NCBI GenBank assembly: GCA_014529385.2
Contig: CM043960.1
Location: 117,810,043 to 117,870,042 of the forward strand
DNA length: 60,000 bases
Direction of reading: 5' to 3'
Source: Adiantum capillus-veneris
Taxonomy: Eukaryota > Streptophyta > Polypodiopsida > Polypodiales > Pteridaceae
The position numbers and the translations under genes are program-made. The notes beneath the pieces were generated by a model. It was not told the DNA's origin, ran no database searches, and saw only the letters and a program-made list of their open reading frames with translations. Of this stretch, positions 42,501 through 53,556 are shown piece by piece. Position 1 is the first letter of the stretch; the number at the start of each line of letters is the position of its first letter.

Positions 42501-43385
42501 GAGAAAGGGTTAAACCCCAACCTAAATTTGTATGAGCAAAGGTTCCAGGACGACAATCGCACTGGAGAACTTTCACTATGTTGCAGGTATGTCTTTGACA
42601 CATCACTGCCAGGAAAGTATATTGAAAGAGATGAAATTGGGGCCACTTCCACCTTACCTCAATGGCTAAGAATGTTTAGATTTACGCATTTTTCAGTACA
42701 GACTCCGGAGCCATCAACATGCCAATTGTGAAGATGCCTTAACCTACTACCATCTTGTGTCATTGCACTTGATTGAGCATTCAGCTAACCAATGGTTGAT
42801 TGCATTTCTCCCGGAGGGATCGACTTATAATGACAAGGGGACAACTACTACGTACATGAAATGCCCCCTTTGAACCCCTATATACAGGACCATTGTCTGT
42901 AAAATGCCCCTTTTCTCCCTTGTATAACCCCGCCTTCCTTACATGTTACCATCCGGTAAACCTTAGTCAATCCCCCAGCCATTATCAATCACAACAAAAG
43001 TCCTTTGTTAGAGTGGAATGATTGCATGTTAAGCTTGATTTTCATTAAGCTTGGTTTCTAACTTTCCTTCAAATGCACGCAAATCGAACAGTTTCAAGGC
43101 CAAACGCTAGCTGTCACAACAAGCACTGCCTTGTAGATGCGGCCTTTCTCATGGCACGCCAAACCATGTACTATTAGCATTACTCGCCCGTATGTACCCC
43201 TCACACACGCATATAGGTCTCGACATCTCAAGTGTAGAGACTAATCCCTCTACAACTAAACCAAATATGGTGTAGGGCAGTTTTAAGTTTGTAGTAGTTC
43301 AGTGAAGGAACTTCGTGATGAACCAAGAGAAACAAAACCCAAAATTGAAATGGTAACTCAAGTTTTTGAAGTTAAGTCTCAAAGT

Positions 43386-43388
<3 letters not shown>
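42501..43388. other. Intergenic region between the convergent genes
   Basis: About 890 bases. A 67-codon frame (42528-42731) follows the gene in another phase and might be a further exon. A CAG/GT at 42583-42588 resembles a splice site but no pair is convincing. Confidence 0.4.

Positions 43389-43434
<46 letters not shown>
43389..43434. repeat. (TC)23 microsatellite
   Basis: A pure TC run followed by GCGCGTGCGC-type alternating sequence. Confidence 0.95.
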
Positions 43435-43436
<2 letters not shown>

Positions 43437-43609
43437 GCGTGCGCCCGCACGTGCACACTAATGAAAACATGGAACACACTATCATAATTTTTCAGCAAAT
43501 CAAAATAGCACCAACAATAACAATTAAAATAATGTTTTTGGGAGAGCTTCACCCTTGTATGTAACTCTGTTGACCTGTTTGTCTCGTAACTCTATACAAT
43601 GGCAACATG

Positions 43610-45644
43610 TCAACCCACTAGACTCCGTTCATTCGTTCCAATTTGAGCTGGTAACTGAGGCTTCATGGCAATATCCCTGCCCTCCTCGCTAAGACTCTCC
43701 TTTGGGTCGACCGCCATGTCGTACGAGGCATGCAATCCAACGAAAAGATAATACACAAGTATCAAGAGAGTCCACACAGCAAACCTAACAAAGGAGAGCT
43801 TATCGATGGACCCCAACAGGAAAACGTTCATGGAAATTGAGAGAGAGGGAAGCCATGGGACTAAAGGAGTGCCCCAAATTTGCGGTTGTCGGGCCTTTGG
43901 AACAAACACCGCAAGGCCAAGGGTCGCGAAAAACCAAACCGGCAGCGTGATGGCGTACCCTATCCATCCATCATGGGTAGCCCAATAGTAAGCCGTACCC
44001 GCCGACGACAACAGAATCAAAATGAGGAACACCTGGAACCGCCTCAGCACTTTCACACTCGTCTGTCCACTCACATAATAGCGCCTCACCAGAAGGGCGA
44101 CGGCCACCAGCATGAAGATGAAGAGTGTACTGATAGAGAGAAGATTCGCCAACACATCAAGACTGCTGAAAAATGCAACAACAGCACTAGCTGAGAACAT
44201 CACCAACGTTGCGCGTATCGGAGTGCCTGTCTTCTCACTTACTTTTGCAAACCATGGAGGTATCATATGTGTCCTTGCTATGTGTGTCACATATCTGGCT
44301 TGCCCCAAGGCACTCACTAGTAGCACCGTCGTCATGCCTTTTAAAGCACCCAAAGCAACCAAATACTGAGCCCATGCCCACCCTGCACGCGCCTTAAAAG
44401 CCAATGAGAAAGGGGCATTCGGATCAATTGCTGTGCGCGGCTGCATCATCGATAGCGTCAAAGCCATTAAACAATACAGAACTGTGGTGATAATCATAGA
44501 CCCCAACAAACCAATTGGGATGTCCTTTCCAGGATTCTTTGTCTCTTCCGCCATGGTTGCAACAGCATCAAACCCAAGATATGCAAAGAAAAGAACTGAC
44601 GCTGCCTTGAAGATGCCCCGTACTCCAAAGGGTAAAAAGGGAGTCAGATTTGCCGGCTCAGCATGCACTAGCCCAGCAATTATCACAAACAGAATAATAG
44701 CCATGTTTGCCAAGGACGCTATCCAATTGAGTAGAGAAGTAGCCTTTGTGCTCCAAGTTGCAACGAGCCCAGTAATGAGCAAAACAGCCACAGCAATAGG
44801 GTCAAGAAGGTTGAAATCATTTGCCAAGTTGGTCTTTATGCGAAAATCATCTGCGCTTGGTCTGCCACATAGAGTAGCAAAGTAAGAGCTCCAAGACCGA
44901 CCAATAGCTGCTCCACCTATTACGTACTCTAGAATGATGTTTCCAGCAGCAATGAATGCAACAAAGTCCCCTAATTCAACACGCAGATAAGCAAACGAAC
45001 CACCTGCACTCAAAAAAGGAAGTGTAAGGATCAAAGTTTCTGTCAATACCATTGCTGGCAAAATTAGCACAGATAATAACTACACCATCTATACACACAC
45101 ATCCACACATGCATACATTGAGGCATCACTATTTCCTCTATGTCACAGATCCATCCACATAAAAGCACATCTACTTTAGTTATATACACAAACTTGCTGG
45201 CAGCATTCGCACGACGGCTATCTGCTTCGACTACATACACACACCGATCCAAAAGACATGCTTTTACAACATCCGCCTTGAATATGCACACATCTGTATT
45301 CGTATATATGCTGTGGGTATTTCAATTTGCAGAGATTTGGAAATGCTTTCAACCAAAAAAATGCAAATTTGTAGATAAGACGGAAATCGCCACTTTGAAG
45401 AAATGAAAGTTACTACAACCTTGCTATGTGCCATGTCCATTGTTTGTTGCTATGCGCTCAATCTAATCCATACACCTAGCCATCTCTCTTTCACATGAAA
45501 AAGTTGCAGACATGCACAATCCGTTGCATGCGTACTCGTGATTTAGCCACACAGCTCACATCAAGCTTGTGCACGTGGACGAATGTGCTCCCATGCATGT
45601 CCAACGTGTATACATACATAAATACATGCATACACACGCGTACA

Positions 45645-45675
<31 letters not shown>

Positions 45676-46153
45676 TCGCTGTGAAATGGCATAAAGTAGA
45701 GTACAGACCAATCGAATAAAGAAAAACAGGGTGAAACTGAAACTAACCAGCAACCGGAATCTCAATAGCAAACTCTGTGTAGCAGAAGACTGAAAGCATG
45801 GCAGAGAAACCAGCAGCAACATAGGCAAGAATGACAGCTGGCCCAACAGCGTTGTGCGCCTCTTGGCCAGTAAGAACGAAAATCCCCGCGCCTATGATGG
45901 CGCCGATGCCAAACCACATGAGGTCCCACCACGACAGTGTCTTTTTCATTGTGTGCTGGCTTCGATGCACCATGCCGTGAGTCTCCATGAAATCGCTCGA
46001 GCATGCAAAGAGCCGGTTGCGGAAGCGAGATGGCGTGCTGATTAGGGCATGCCCATACGCCCCCAAGCTTTGAAAGGAAGCCTCGGGCAAGAAATCATTC
46101 TTTCCAGGGAGAAACCCTGAGCAGCGGCTGCTGATCTTTTCCTCCGCAGCCAT
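43610..46153 (-). CDS. Cationic amino acid transporter, CAT1-type (two exons)
   Basis: Exon 1 is 46153-45748 and exon 2 is 45003-43610. Joined they give a 599-residue protein, the usual CAT length. It belongs to the APC superfamily of membrane transporters that take up cationic and other amino acids with protons, at the plasma membrane or an inner membrane. The N-terminal tail has FLPEASFQSLGAYGHAL, shared with plant CAT1-like proteins. TWWDLMWFGIGA-type sequence (here SWWDLMWFGIGAIIGAGIF) is the substrate-binding first helix. IPVAGGSFAYLRVELGDF is formed exactly across the splice joint, which confirms both sites. FFAYLGFDAVATMAEETKNP is the conserved loop of the family. Many hydrophobic segments follow. 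The start is the first ATG after the GA tract. No break was found. Which Arabidopsis CAT is the true counterpart cannot be decided. Confidence 0.92.
45004..45747 (-). other. Intron of the CAT gene (744 bases)
   Basis: It begins GTTAGT after codon position one of a Gly codon and ends TTTTTTGAGTGCAG on the coding strand, giving an in-phase GGS joint. It contains a (TG)n tract near 45650-45674 and no gene. Confidence 0.88.
45650..45674. repeat. (TG)12 microsatellite in the CAT intron
   Basis: Pure TG run on the plus strand. Confidence 0.95.
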
Positions 46154-46155
46154 AG

Positions 46156-46157
<2 letters not shown>

Positions 46158-46199
<42 letters not shown>
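46158..46199 (-). repeat. (GA)21 tract just upstream of the CAT start codon
   Basis: TC on the plus strand, hence GA in the transcript, ending five bases before ATG (GAAGCTATG). It parallels the GA tract before the 41544 gene. Confidence 0.92.
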
Positions 46200-46202
<3 letters not shown>

Positions 46203-46795
46203 AACGCACGCACAGAGCCTGTGTGTATGGCTGTCCTTGCCTCGCTAAATGTAGAACTCTTTTAACACAGGAACAGCTTGTAAGTCGGTAAAAGCTTTCC
46301 ATGGAAGCTTGCAGAGGATTCCGAGATACTGGGAATCATGGACTCATCCATTCGACATGCGTACTAGGCTGTCATTCACGTCAAAAGCGCAGGACCGCAA
46401 GTAGAACATTGACCAGCGAGTCAGATCTCCACACTACTGAAGTCCTCATGTTGACACCCTCACTATTTAAGTGCTGCCACTGTCCACGTGGTGAGGTACT
46501 TGGAGTTGCTTTCACAAAAGTCTGCCCTTACTTAGAGCTGAGTCTCACCATGGGCTAGCAGGGTTAGCATTTACTAAACAAGGTGAAGACTTCACGATGG
46601 CCTCAAGAAGGCAACATTTTCTCCTGTAATAAATTCAACGATTATTAAAACACATTTGACTTGTTAATGGAGAGAGAGAAAGATGCGCACACACATACAC
46701 ACTCACTTTCATAATGAAAATGTTCAAATGAGTATAGTAAGGCTTCATTACAAAGAAAACTTAAAGGGTCTAATCTTTATGACAATGGAGATGTA
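46200..46795 (-). promoter_or_regulatory. Presumed CAT promoter region
   Basis: Intergenic, no frame. The minus strand has CACTTAAATAGTGAGG near 46463-46478, a weak TATA-like box about 310 bases from the ATG. No other element is clear. Confidence 0.35.
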
Positions 46796-46809
46796 TCTTT
46801 AAGAGTCTT
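46796..46809. repeat. Target duplication, left (TCTTTAAGAGTCTT)
   Basis: Fourteen bases identical to 47634-47647; the last Ts merge with the poly-T. Confidence 0.8.
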
Positions 46810-47633
46810 TTTTTTTTTTTTGCAAAACTCACAATTGTGAGTATTGAGCAACCGAAAAAATTACAAGGTTTTGTCATGCTCATGTTAAGCCATGACAACA
46901 TCCAGGATCATAATTACAACGGCTATTAGGGCAGCCACTCCTACCGATGGCCAAGGTTTGCCCCCGTCCTTGGTATTCCGTCTGTTGACAACAAGGCACA
47001 AGTAGTCCTAGACCAATCCCCCGAGTGATGCTTGTGCCCGAGTGCCCAAATTAGCACTTTGCTTTCCTGTATAATTTCTGCGAAGCTTGCCACCTCAAAT
47101 CCTCCTTCAAAAACACGGCGGTTCCTTGTTTGCCATATGTTATGAAAGAAGAAGTATCTGACAATCTGAGTGCTAACGAGGAGTGCAGGACTACCTGAGT
47201 TTTTACCTCCAAAGCATAGGTCAGTCTTGAAAAAACTAATTTTCCATGTTCTTTGGACCCACTTGCATACTTTCCCTGCGAGGCCTTTTATAGCTGGGCA
47301 ATCCTGAAAAGGTGGGCCAGATCTTCACTAGTCAACCTGTACCCTGAGCATTGATCTGACCCAATCCCTCTCTTATGAATATTCACCCTCGTCGGTAGAG
47401 CACCCCAAATAACCTTCCATAAGAAAACCTTCATGTACTGTGGAACCTTTGGCTTCCATATGTTCTCCATTACATGCTCCCACCTTTCCTTCGGCCATTG
47501 CTTTTTCCATAGCTTATTAAGGGGGTTAGACCAATTCTTCTTTTGCATCATTGTCTGATAAATGATTTTAGTATGGGGTTTCCACAAGAGATTGCTTCCG
47601 GGCCATTTCCAGGCTTTCCAGTCCAACTCCGAG
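46808..47633 (-). mobile_element. 5'-truncated LINE with poly-A tail
   Basis: On the minus strand the insert ends in a poly-A tail (14 Ts at 46808-46821) and is bounded by a 14-base target duplication. It encodes the C-terminal end of a plant LINE reverse transcriptase. KVFLWKVIWGALPTRVNIHKRG is the lead of the zinc-binding RVT domain, with one cysteine (QCSGY) left of the expected set. FFHNIWQTRNRRVFEGG follows near 47160-47100. Only about 820 bases of the element were inserted, the usual result of incomplete target-primed copying. The frame has shifts and is dead. Confidence 0.85.
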
Positions 47634-47647
47634 TCTTTAAGAGTCTT
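47634..47647. repeat. Target duplication, right (TCTTTAAGAGTCTT)
   Basis: Identical to 46796-46809, marking the 5' truncation point of the LINE. Confidence 0.8.
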
Positions 47648-47981
47648 AATCAAAACTATGCACCATGAGCTCACAAATAAAGGCATACTAGTATGTGACC
47701 CGAGCGTTGCTGCGGCCAAAGAAACATTTGTATTCTCAGAGGGTTATCTTCTCTTCCAAGTGGAGCACTATCAATATTCTCTTTGTACATGTATAGTCTA
47801 TTGCATTTCTAAGAGTGATGCATGACACAACCTCTTGGTAGATTCTTACAAACATTAATATATGTAAGATGCTGCAAAGCATTCTTTGATGCCGAGCTTG
47901 GGAGCTTCTCATAGGACATTATTTTTCATGACATTCTAGCCCTTGTTCAACAAACTTAGGAGTGCTCTACTTCTATTAGGG

Positions 47982-48026
<45 letters not shown>

Positions 48027-48379
48027 CTACCTTCATTATACACAGATAATTTAGCACGGTGTGAAGAGATGAAAGCTAAGAGAATTAGATGTAAAAATAA
48101 AGCTTTCTTTGAAAATGGAGTGAGTTCTAGAATTGGTTTCAACAATAGAAACACAATTGGATACAATGTCTCTCCTCCACTCTCTTACTTGTTTCTATCC
48201 TTGCGTCTTAAACATGGTAGTAGTGCACATCGTAACCTCCTATATAGGAAGAAGTACAAACTGGGTAAGCTAGTAGGTTTTTAAAGATGAAAGTCCATAA
48301 TTGCTACACAGTGTAATTATATAACTTTTCATGACTAAGAGTAGAGACGTGAAAAGATTAGGGCTCATAGTTTCCATCA
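47648..48379. other. Unassigned interval with GA microsatellite
   Basis: About 730 bases without a supported gene. A (GA) run of ~42 bases lies at 47983-48024. Small plus-strand frames depend on that run. Confidence 0.5.
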
Positions 48380-48657
48380 TGTTGGGAGATGGAGCTATGG
48401 TGGGTGCCACCTTGAACATGCCATGGCGGCTTGAGGGAGTGCAGAGGAGCTTTAAAGAGAGAAGGAGAGAGAGATTCAACACAGCACAAGCAACAAAGCA
48501 ACGTTATACTTGATTATATTTCCTTTGTAAAAACTTATAATATACAGCAAAAATTGACGTGCAAACTGGCTCTAAACTAAATTTTCCTACATGTGTCATA
48601 AGAGCTTGTCTCCACGGGCTGACACGATTGATCGGACCAGGGCTTGAATACCCAACA
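48380..48657 (-). repeat. 3' LTR of the small LTR element
   Basis: TGTTGGGAGATGGAGC to GAATACCCAACA on the plus strand; TG...CA when read with the element. Confidence 0.8.
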
Positions 48658-48667
48658 ATCCCCCCTC
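48658..48667 (-). promoter_or_regulatory. Polypurine tract of the small LTR element
   Basis: GAGGGGGGAT on the minus strand, next to the LTR start TGTTGGG. Confidence 0.7.
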
Positions 48668-49082
48668 AAGCCCGGACTAGACAGACCACTCTCATGAGAC
48701 CTCGATTTTTTGGTGTACTCGTCAACCGTGAGTTTTAGGTTCTCTCACAGCCAAGGATTTTTGTGTATCCATAACCTGGTGTTATGATAGTAAACCCCCC
48801 TTGAACAAATAGGGTGTAGGTTAAAAAACTAGCTACCAAAAATGGAGTTTTTGATTCACTGCCAAACCTTGGGTTTAAGGTGTACCCAGTAACATCATGA
48901 GAAGCGGGAAAAAAATAGGACTTGAACAAAAAATTAATATTTTGGGAGGTCTTACCACTCATGTGTGGCAGTGTCTATAACTCGTAAAAACTTTGTCATG
49001 GTAGTAACTGATAACTGATAATCTAAAAGAAGGCTTTGACTGAAAATTGTGCTGACAAACAGACAAAAAACTTATACAACAC

Positions 49083-49505
49083 TTAACCGGAAAAAAATAG
49101 TTTTTGAACGGTGTGTTGTTGATGTACTGAGTGCTCGAAGCAAACCTTCATGTTCTGTATCAGTTGCCTTATTGACAATCGTATTTGATTGAGAAGAGAG
49201 GCCACTAAACTGATATATATGGCATACACATCAAAGAGAGGTGCTACATTAAAATTTACATGCAAAATACTCATGTAAACTAAAGCATCTTGGTCCTTCA
49301 AGTTATCATCTTTAGTTGGTAGAAAATACCTCAGATCAATTTGCATACGCTCTCTCCAACTTAGTCCCACTAACCCAAATGCCTCTTCAAACAACTCTTC
49401 CACCGTGTGCGAGTCCTTTCGTGATAGCATTTGGAGATGCTTGCTTCCTTGATGTTCGCCGAATACTACAGATTTTTGCTTGAGTCTGATTAGATAGGAT
49501 AGCAT
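49083..49505 (-). CDS. 140-codon frame inside the small LTR element, unknown
   Basis: The frame is open for 140 codons. VEELFEEAFGLVGLSWRERM and LVASLLNQIRLSIRQL could be helices. No capsid, protease or polymerase motif is visible. It may be a gag remnant or chance. Confidence 0.25.
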   Translation of the reverse strand: MLSYLIRLKQKSVVFGEHQGSKHLQMLSRKDSHTVEELFEEAFGLVGLSWRERMQIDLRYFLPTKDDNLKDQDALVYMSILHVNFNVAPLFDVYAIYISLVASLLNQIRLSIRQLIQNMKVCFEHSVHQQHTVQKLFFSG

Positions 49506-49564
49506 TTTGATAGGTGTTTTGATAGGGTGTCTAGTTTGTTGCCGCTTGCACCATTTTTGTGGGC

Positions 49565-49955
49565 CTTTTGATATGCTACCAAGACTGTCAACCTTTAGTG
49601 CTCACCAACTAGGTGTAGACACTGCATTCAAGAAGGCGTTTTGAGAAGCAATCTGCAAAGGCATTGGAAACCGCCTTGGCTTACTTAAAGTAGCCTTTTG
49701 ATATGCAATGCCTAGTAGAGCTAACTTCGACAGCATTTCGACAAGCTCTCACAATCGTTAGGGCTCGTCAAGGAGCTGTTGCTTGTCACCTTTGCCTTGA
49801 ACACCACTTTTTGAGATGCCAACCCAACCGGCCGACTTGCAGACCTATTGCCTAGGAATCTCCAAGGCTTTGACTGTGTTTTAGAATGCCCTTTGTAGGG
49901 CCTACATCATCCACAATCGCCTGTCCGCGCCTGCAAGCGTCTTGAGATGCTAGCC
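49565..49955. repeat. Degenerate TTTTGAGATGC motif, about seven copies
   Basis: Variants such as TTTTGATATGCTA, TTTTGAGAAGCAA, TTTTGATATGCAA, TTTCGACAAGC, TTTTGAGATGCCA, TTTTAGAATGCC and CTTGAGATGCTA recur at intervals of about 40-75 bases. Confidence 0.45.
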
Positions 49956-49991
49956 TGGCTCGCCTTGCCTTGCTAGCGCCAAGAGCACCAA

Positions 49992-50002
49992 GCTCTGATA
50001 CA
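49992..50002 (-). promoter_or_regulatory. Primer-binding site variant
   Basis: TGTATCAGAGC on the minus strand abuts the 5' LTR. It lacks one G of the usual TGGTATCAGAGC. Confidence 0.7.
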
Positions 50003-50003
50003 G

Positions 50004-50283
50004 TGTTGGGAGATGGAGCTATGGTGGGTGTCACCTTGAAGAGGCCATGGCGGCTTGAGGAAATGCAGAGGAGCTTTAACGAGAGAAGCAGAGAGAGAGA
50101 TTTGACACAACACAAGCAACAAAGCAACACTATACGTGATTATATTTCCTTTGTAAAAACTTACAATATATAGCAAAAGTTACCATGCAAACTGGCTCTA
50201 AACTAAACTTTCCTACATGCTTCAGAAGAGCATGTCTCCATAGGCTGACACGACTGATCGGACCAGGGCTTGAATACCCAGTA
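50004..50283 (-). repeat. 5' LTR of the small LTR element
   Basis: It aligns with 48380-48657; its outer end reads CCCAGTA instead of CCCAACA. Confidence 0.78.
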
Positions 50284-51081
50284 AAACGTTCCAGGAGACC
50301 TTCAAGTTTCAAAGAGATGAGTTGGCTTGATTTTCATATTAAAAATGTGATTGACCCTCACATCTATGTTGCTCTCTAGATGTTCACGTGCATCTCTATC
50401 TATGTTTTGTGCACAAGGATAGTAATGGTTTACATCATCACCTAATCACAACAATGCATAAGCAACTTAGTACGATAAGGTGCACACTATTAGTTCATGT
50501 ACACTTTCACGTCATTTGAATCTTAAAATGTGATGGAAATGAAACCAAAATAAGGTTGCTTAGTTGTTTATTTTTGCAGGAGTTTCGGTCATTATGCTAA
50601 ATTGAACGACATGGTGCAAAATTGAGGCCGTTACCTAAAATCATGCATATTGTTGATCTTTGTCTCCCTCTCCCCAAATTACAAAAGCATATTCCTCTTT
50701 GAGAGAGCAAATTGTGTTCAACCATTCACATGAATGAGCCTATTTCCTTATGCACAATTTATACCATACCTACCATTTGGCTTAGCTCCTATTCTGTTAA
50801 ATGTGAGACATGACCTTGAGGTAGGGTAGGAGAAGCTCTTTTTGTATACACAATATGTTTCTTGAAAATTTGAGAGTATAAGTATCAAATCCTACTTGAG
50901 TGCTCAGCTTTTGATCACATCAAATTCTGTTTCTTACATTTTAGCTTAGACCATGGCCTACATTTCTTTCTCTCCTAGAAACTTCATTGATTCACTTTTT
51001 GAGTTGCCATCATTATATCCATAGTCTTTAAGCATGCTACATGTTGTATTTAGTCCCATAGGTCAATCTAACCTTTAAGGA

Positions 51082-51125
<44 letters not shown>

Positions 51126-51343
51126 GAACTTTGAGGTCGTTGTGATTGTTTCTATGATATTAAGAATCCCACTCTCTCTCCCCTGTTGAAAAAGTATGCG
51201 AGCATGTAAGCACTTGCGTTCAAGAATCAAAACTCATTGTCTTGTGTGTGTGTGTGTGTTATTTAACCTATGCAACGCTCTAATTTTCTTTTTAAAGATT
51301 ATTAGTACTTTTGTGTACATCTTAATGAAAAAGAGATGTGATA
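50284..51343. other. Unassigned AT-rich interval with microsatellites
   Basis: No gene is supported. A (CT) run of about 38 bases lies at 51085-51122 and a (TG) run at 51244-51260. Confidence 0.5.
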
Positions 51344-52166
51344 ATGAAGCTTAAAATTTTCAACGAAGGAGGGGGCCTCCATGTGTCACTCATTGGTTCA
51401 CTTCAAAGAAAAAATTAGAAAACATTTAATCTAAAATACAAAAGTGAAGGATAAGATTTAAAATGCAAAAGTAAAAAGTAAGATTGTAAGAAATGACACG
51501 CCTAACTTTTCAAATGTAAAGTCAAAAGACTTTCTACTCTACTAGAACACATAACACATGTACAAGTTCAAATGCACATAAGAAGAAAATGGACCAATAT
51601 AGTGGAGCTCTATACTATATATAAATTATACTATATATAATGGAGCTTAAAATCTTCAATGAAGAAGAGGGCCTCCACTTGTCAGTCATTGGTTCACTTC
51701 AAAGAAAAACTTAGAAAACATCCAATCTAAAATACAAAAGTGAAGGGTAAGATTTAAAATGCAAAAGTAATGAGTAAGATTGGAAGAAATGACATGCCTA
51801 ACTTTTCAAATGTAAAGTCAAAATACTTTCTACTCTACATAGAACATATGTACAAGTTCAAATGCACATAACAAAAAAGAGACAAATATAGTGAAGCTCT
51901 ATACTATATATAATAGAGATTAAATTTTTCAAAGAAGGAGAGGGCCTCCACGTATCACTCACTGGTTCGTTTCAAAGGAAAACTTAGAAAACATTTAATT
52001 TAAAATGCAAAAGTTAAGGGTAAGATTTAAAATGCAAAAGTAAAGAGTAAGATTGTAAGAAATGTGGCGTAACTTTTCAAATATAAAGTCAAAAGACTTT
52101 CTACTCCACATAGAACACGTGTACAAGTTCAAATGCACATAACAAAAAAGGGACAAATATAGTGAA
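51344..52166. repeat. Three-unit tandem repeat, ~250-300 bp per unit
   Basis: Units start near 51344, 51642 and 51914. Each opens with a GA(A/G)-CTTAAAATTTTC type phrase, then AGGGCCTCCA, TCA(C/G)TCA-TGGTTC, AGGGTAAGATTTAAAATGC and GTACAAGTTCAAATGCACATA. Short TATACTATATATAA stretches join units. No frame is shared, so it is a non-coding local amplification. Confidence 0.85.
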
Positions 52167-52372
52167 GATTTTATTATTTAAAGTAAATTTGATTTTTGAA
52201 GATATATTTGGGTTTATCTTTTCAAGGGATTTTTTTGAAGCCGAATATTGATTTTTTTAAAAATTCTAAAATTTTGTATTTAAAAAAAAAAAGCTCGTGT
52301 GGCATCAATTTGCAACTATCTCGCTTTAGGAAAATGCATGTAAATGAAGGGATGGTTAGGCACATTATTGAC

Positions 52373-52374
<2 letters not shown>

Positions 52375-52420
<46 letters not shown>

Positions 52421-52430
52421 GGGGGGGGAA
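52375..52430. repeat. (TG)n(AG)n(G)n compound microsatellite
   Basis: TG units run into AG units and then a short G run. Confidence 0.92.
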
Positions 52431-52781
52431 AGAAAAAGAAATAGAGATTTTATTGTCGAGCTCATAGGGCTTCATCTCACCAAATGTACCCCTTCAAGCC
52501 CTTCAAATTTCCAAGTTATTATGGTTTTCTTGGAATTATACTGTATTTTCAAAAGGGTAGCTAACGTTTTTCACTCATAGAAAATGGATAAAATGCCTAT
52601 CAAAAACCAACCCTCACAAATGGCTCCCCAAATGCGGAGAGAGATTGCCCAGTTTATAGAGCTTTTACCAGTTGTGGGATATTTTGCCCTTTTTACTTTT
52701 ACGAGCTAGACTATGGGCCATGCTTACAAATCTATAAATTCTTTAAATTCTGGTAAGCAAAGGTGCCTATCAAAAAGTGAC

Positions 52782-52784
<3 letters not shown>

Positions 52785-52833
<49 letters not shown>

Positions 52834-52927
52834 AAAGATGAAACAAAAATAACTTTATTCTCAACCAAGTTGTCGGATATATCTTTTGGATTGGTTCCCA
52901 TGGGATTGAAAATTGTCTTCTTCTTCC

Positions 52928-52982
<55 letters not shown>
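52785..52982. repeat. (GA)n ... (CT)n inverted microsatellite pair
   Basis: A ~46-base GA run (52785-52830) and a ~55-base CT run (52928-52982) face each other across about 97 bases. They are complementary, so the strand could fold into a long hairpin. Confidence 0.9.
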
Positions 52983-52988
<6 letters not shown>

Positions 52989-53121
52989 TATTCAATTGTT
53001 GAGGACTTGTTGTGTAACTTTAACGTCTATTTAGATTGTTCCTACATCCTTAAACATTTTGTTATCTCTTCCTCTCTCCCCCCTTCTCCTTTCCACGTCA
53101 TTTATTGGGTGCTAAAAAATT

Positions 53122-53145
53122 GTCCTCTCTCTCTCTCTCTCTCTT
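53122..53145. repeat. (CT)n microsatellite
   Basis: Short pure CT run. Confidence 0.85.
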
Positions 53146-53264
53146 CACACGTCGACTTGGGGTCGTCACTTCAATCACAAAGCCAATTTGTCAACTACTA
53201 TACCACGATGACAAGTCGTATGTGTCTGCACATATGAGCTCCATGCAAACTATCCACCCAATAC

Positions 53265-53282
53265 GTGTGTGTGTGTGTGTGT

Positions 53283-53315
<33 letters not shown>

Positions 53316-53338
53316 AAAGAGAGAGAGAGAGACAGGGA

Positions 53339-53383
<45 letters not shown>
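53265..53383. repeat. Compound GT/GC/GA tract ending in T10-G33
   Basis: GT, GC, GT and GA runs are followed by ten T and thirty-three consecutive G (53351-53383). A G run of this length could form stacked quadruplexes. It could also be an assembly or base-calling artefact. Confidence 0.85.
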
Positions 53384-53384
<1 letters not shown>

Positions 53385-53402
53385 AAAAATTTTGAATGTC
53401 AT

Positions 53403-53407
53403 AGTTA
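53403..53407. repeat. Left target duplication of the Tork element (AGTTA)
   Basis: AGTTA here and at 59022-59026, directly outside the two LTRs. Confidence 0.9.
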
Positions 53408-53494
53408 TGTTAGGAAATAAGACGTAGCTAAATAGATAATTGAGTAGATTACTTAATGGAGAGAGACAGATTTATATACACGAGATTATAGAGT

Positions 53495-53556
<62 letters not shown>

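Larger units (their letters stand above)
48380..50283 (-). mobile_element. Small pol-less LTR retrotransposon (LARD/TRIM-like)
   Basis: Direct repeats of 278 and 280 bases flank a 1.35 kb interior. On the minus strand the right repeat is followed by CTGTATCAGAGC, a variant of the initiator-methionine primer site. The left one is preceded by GAGGGGGGAT, a polypurine tract. No gag or pol domain is recognisable in the interior; the 140-codon frame at 49505-49083 has no known motif. Flanks (CATCA left, AAACG right) do not match as a target duplication. Confidence 0.75.

Noticed and set aside
43806-44885. Plus-strand frames over the CAT gene
   Set aside because: They are antisense shadows of exon 2, whose protein is clearly a transporter.
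47288-47719. A 143-codon minus-strand host gene
   Set aside because: Its first third is flanking DNA beyond the LINE target duplication; the rest is the LINE C-terminal domain.
52770-53386. Open frames made of Arg-Glu or Ser-Leu dipeptides
   Set aside because: They are translations of GA/CT microsatellites and the G run; no real coding signal.
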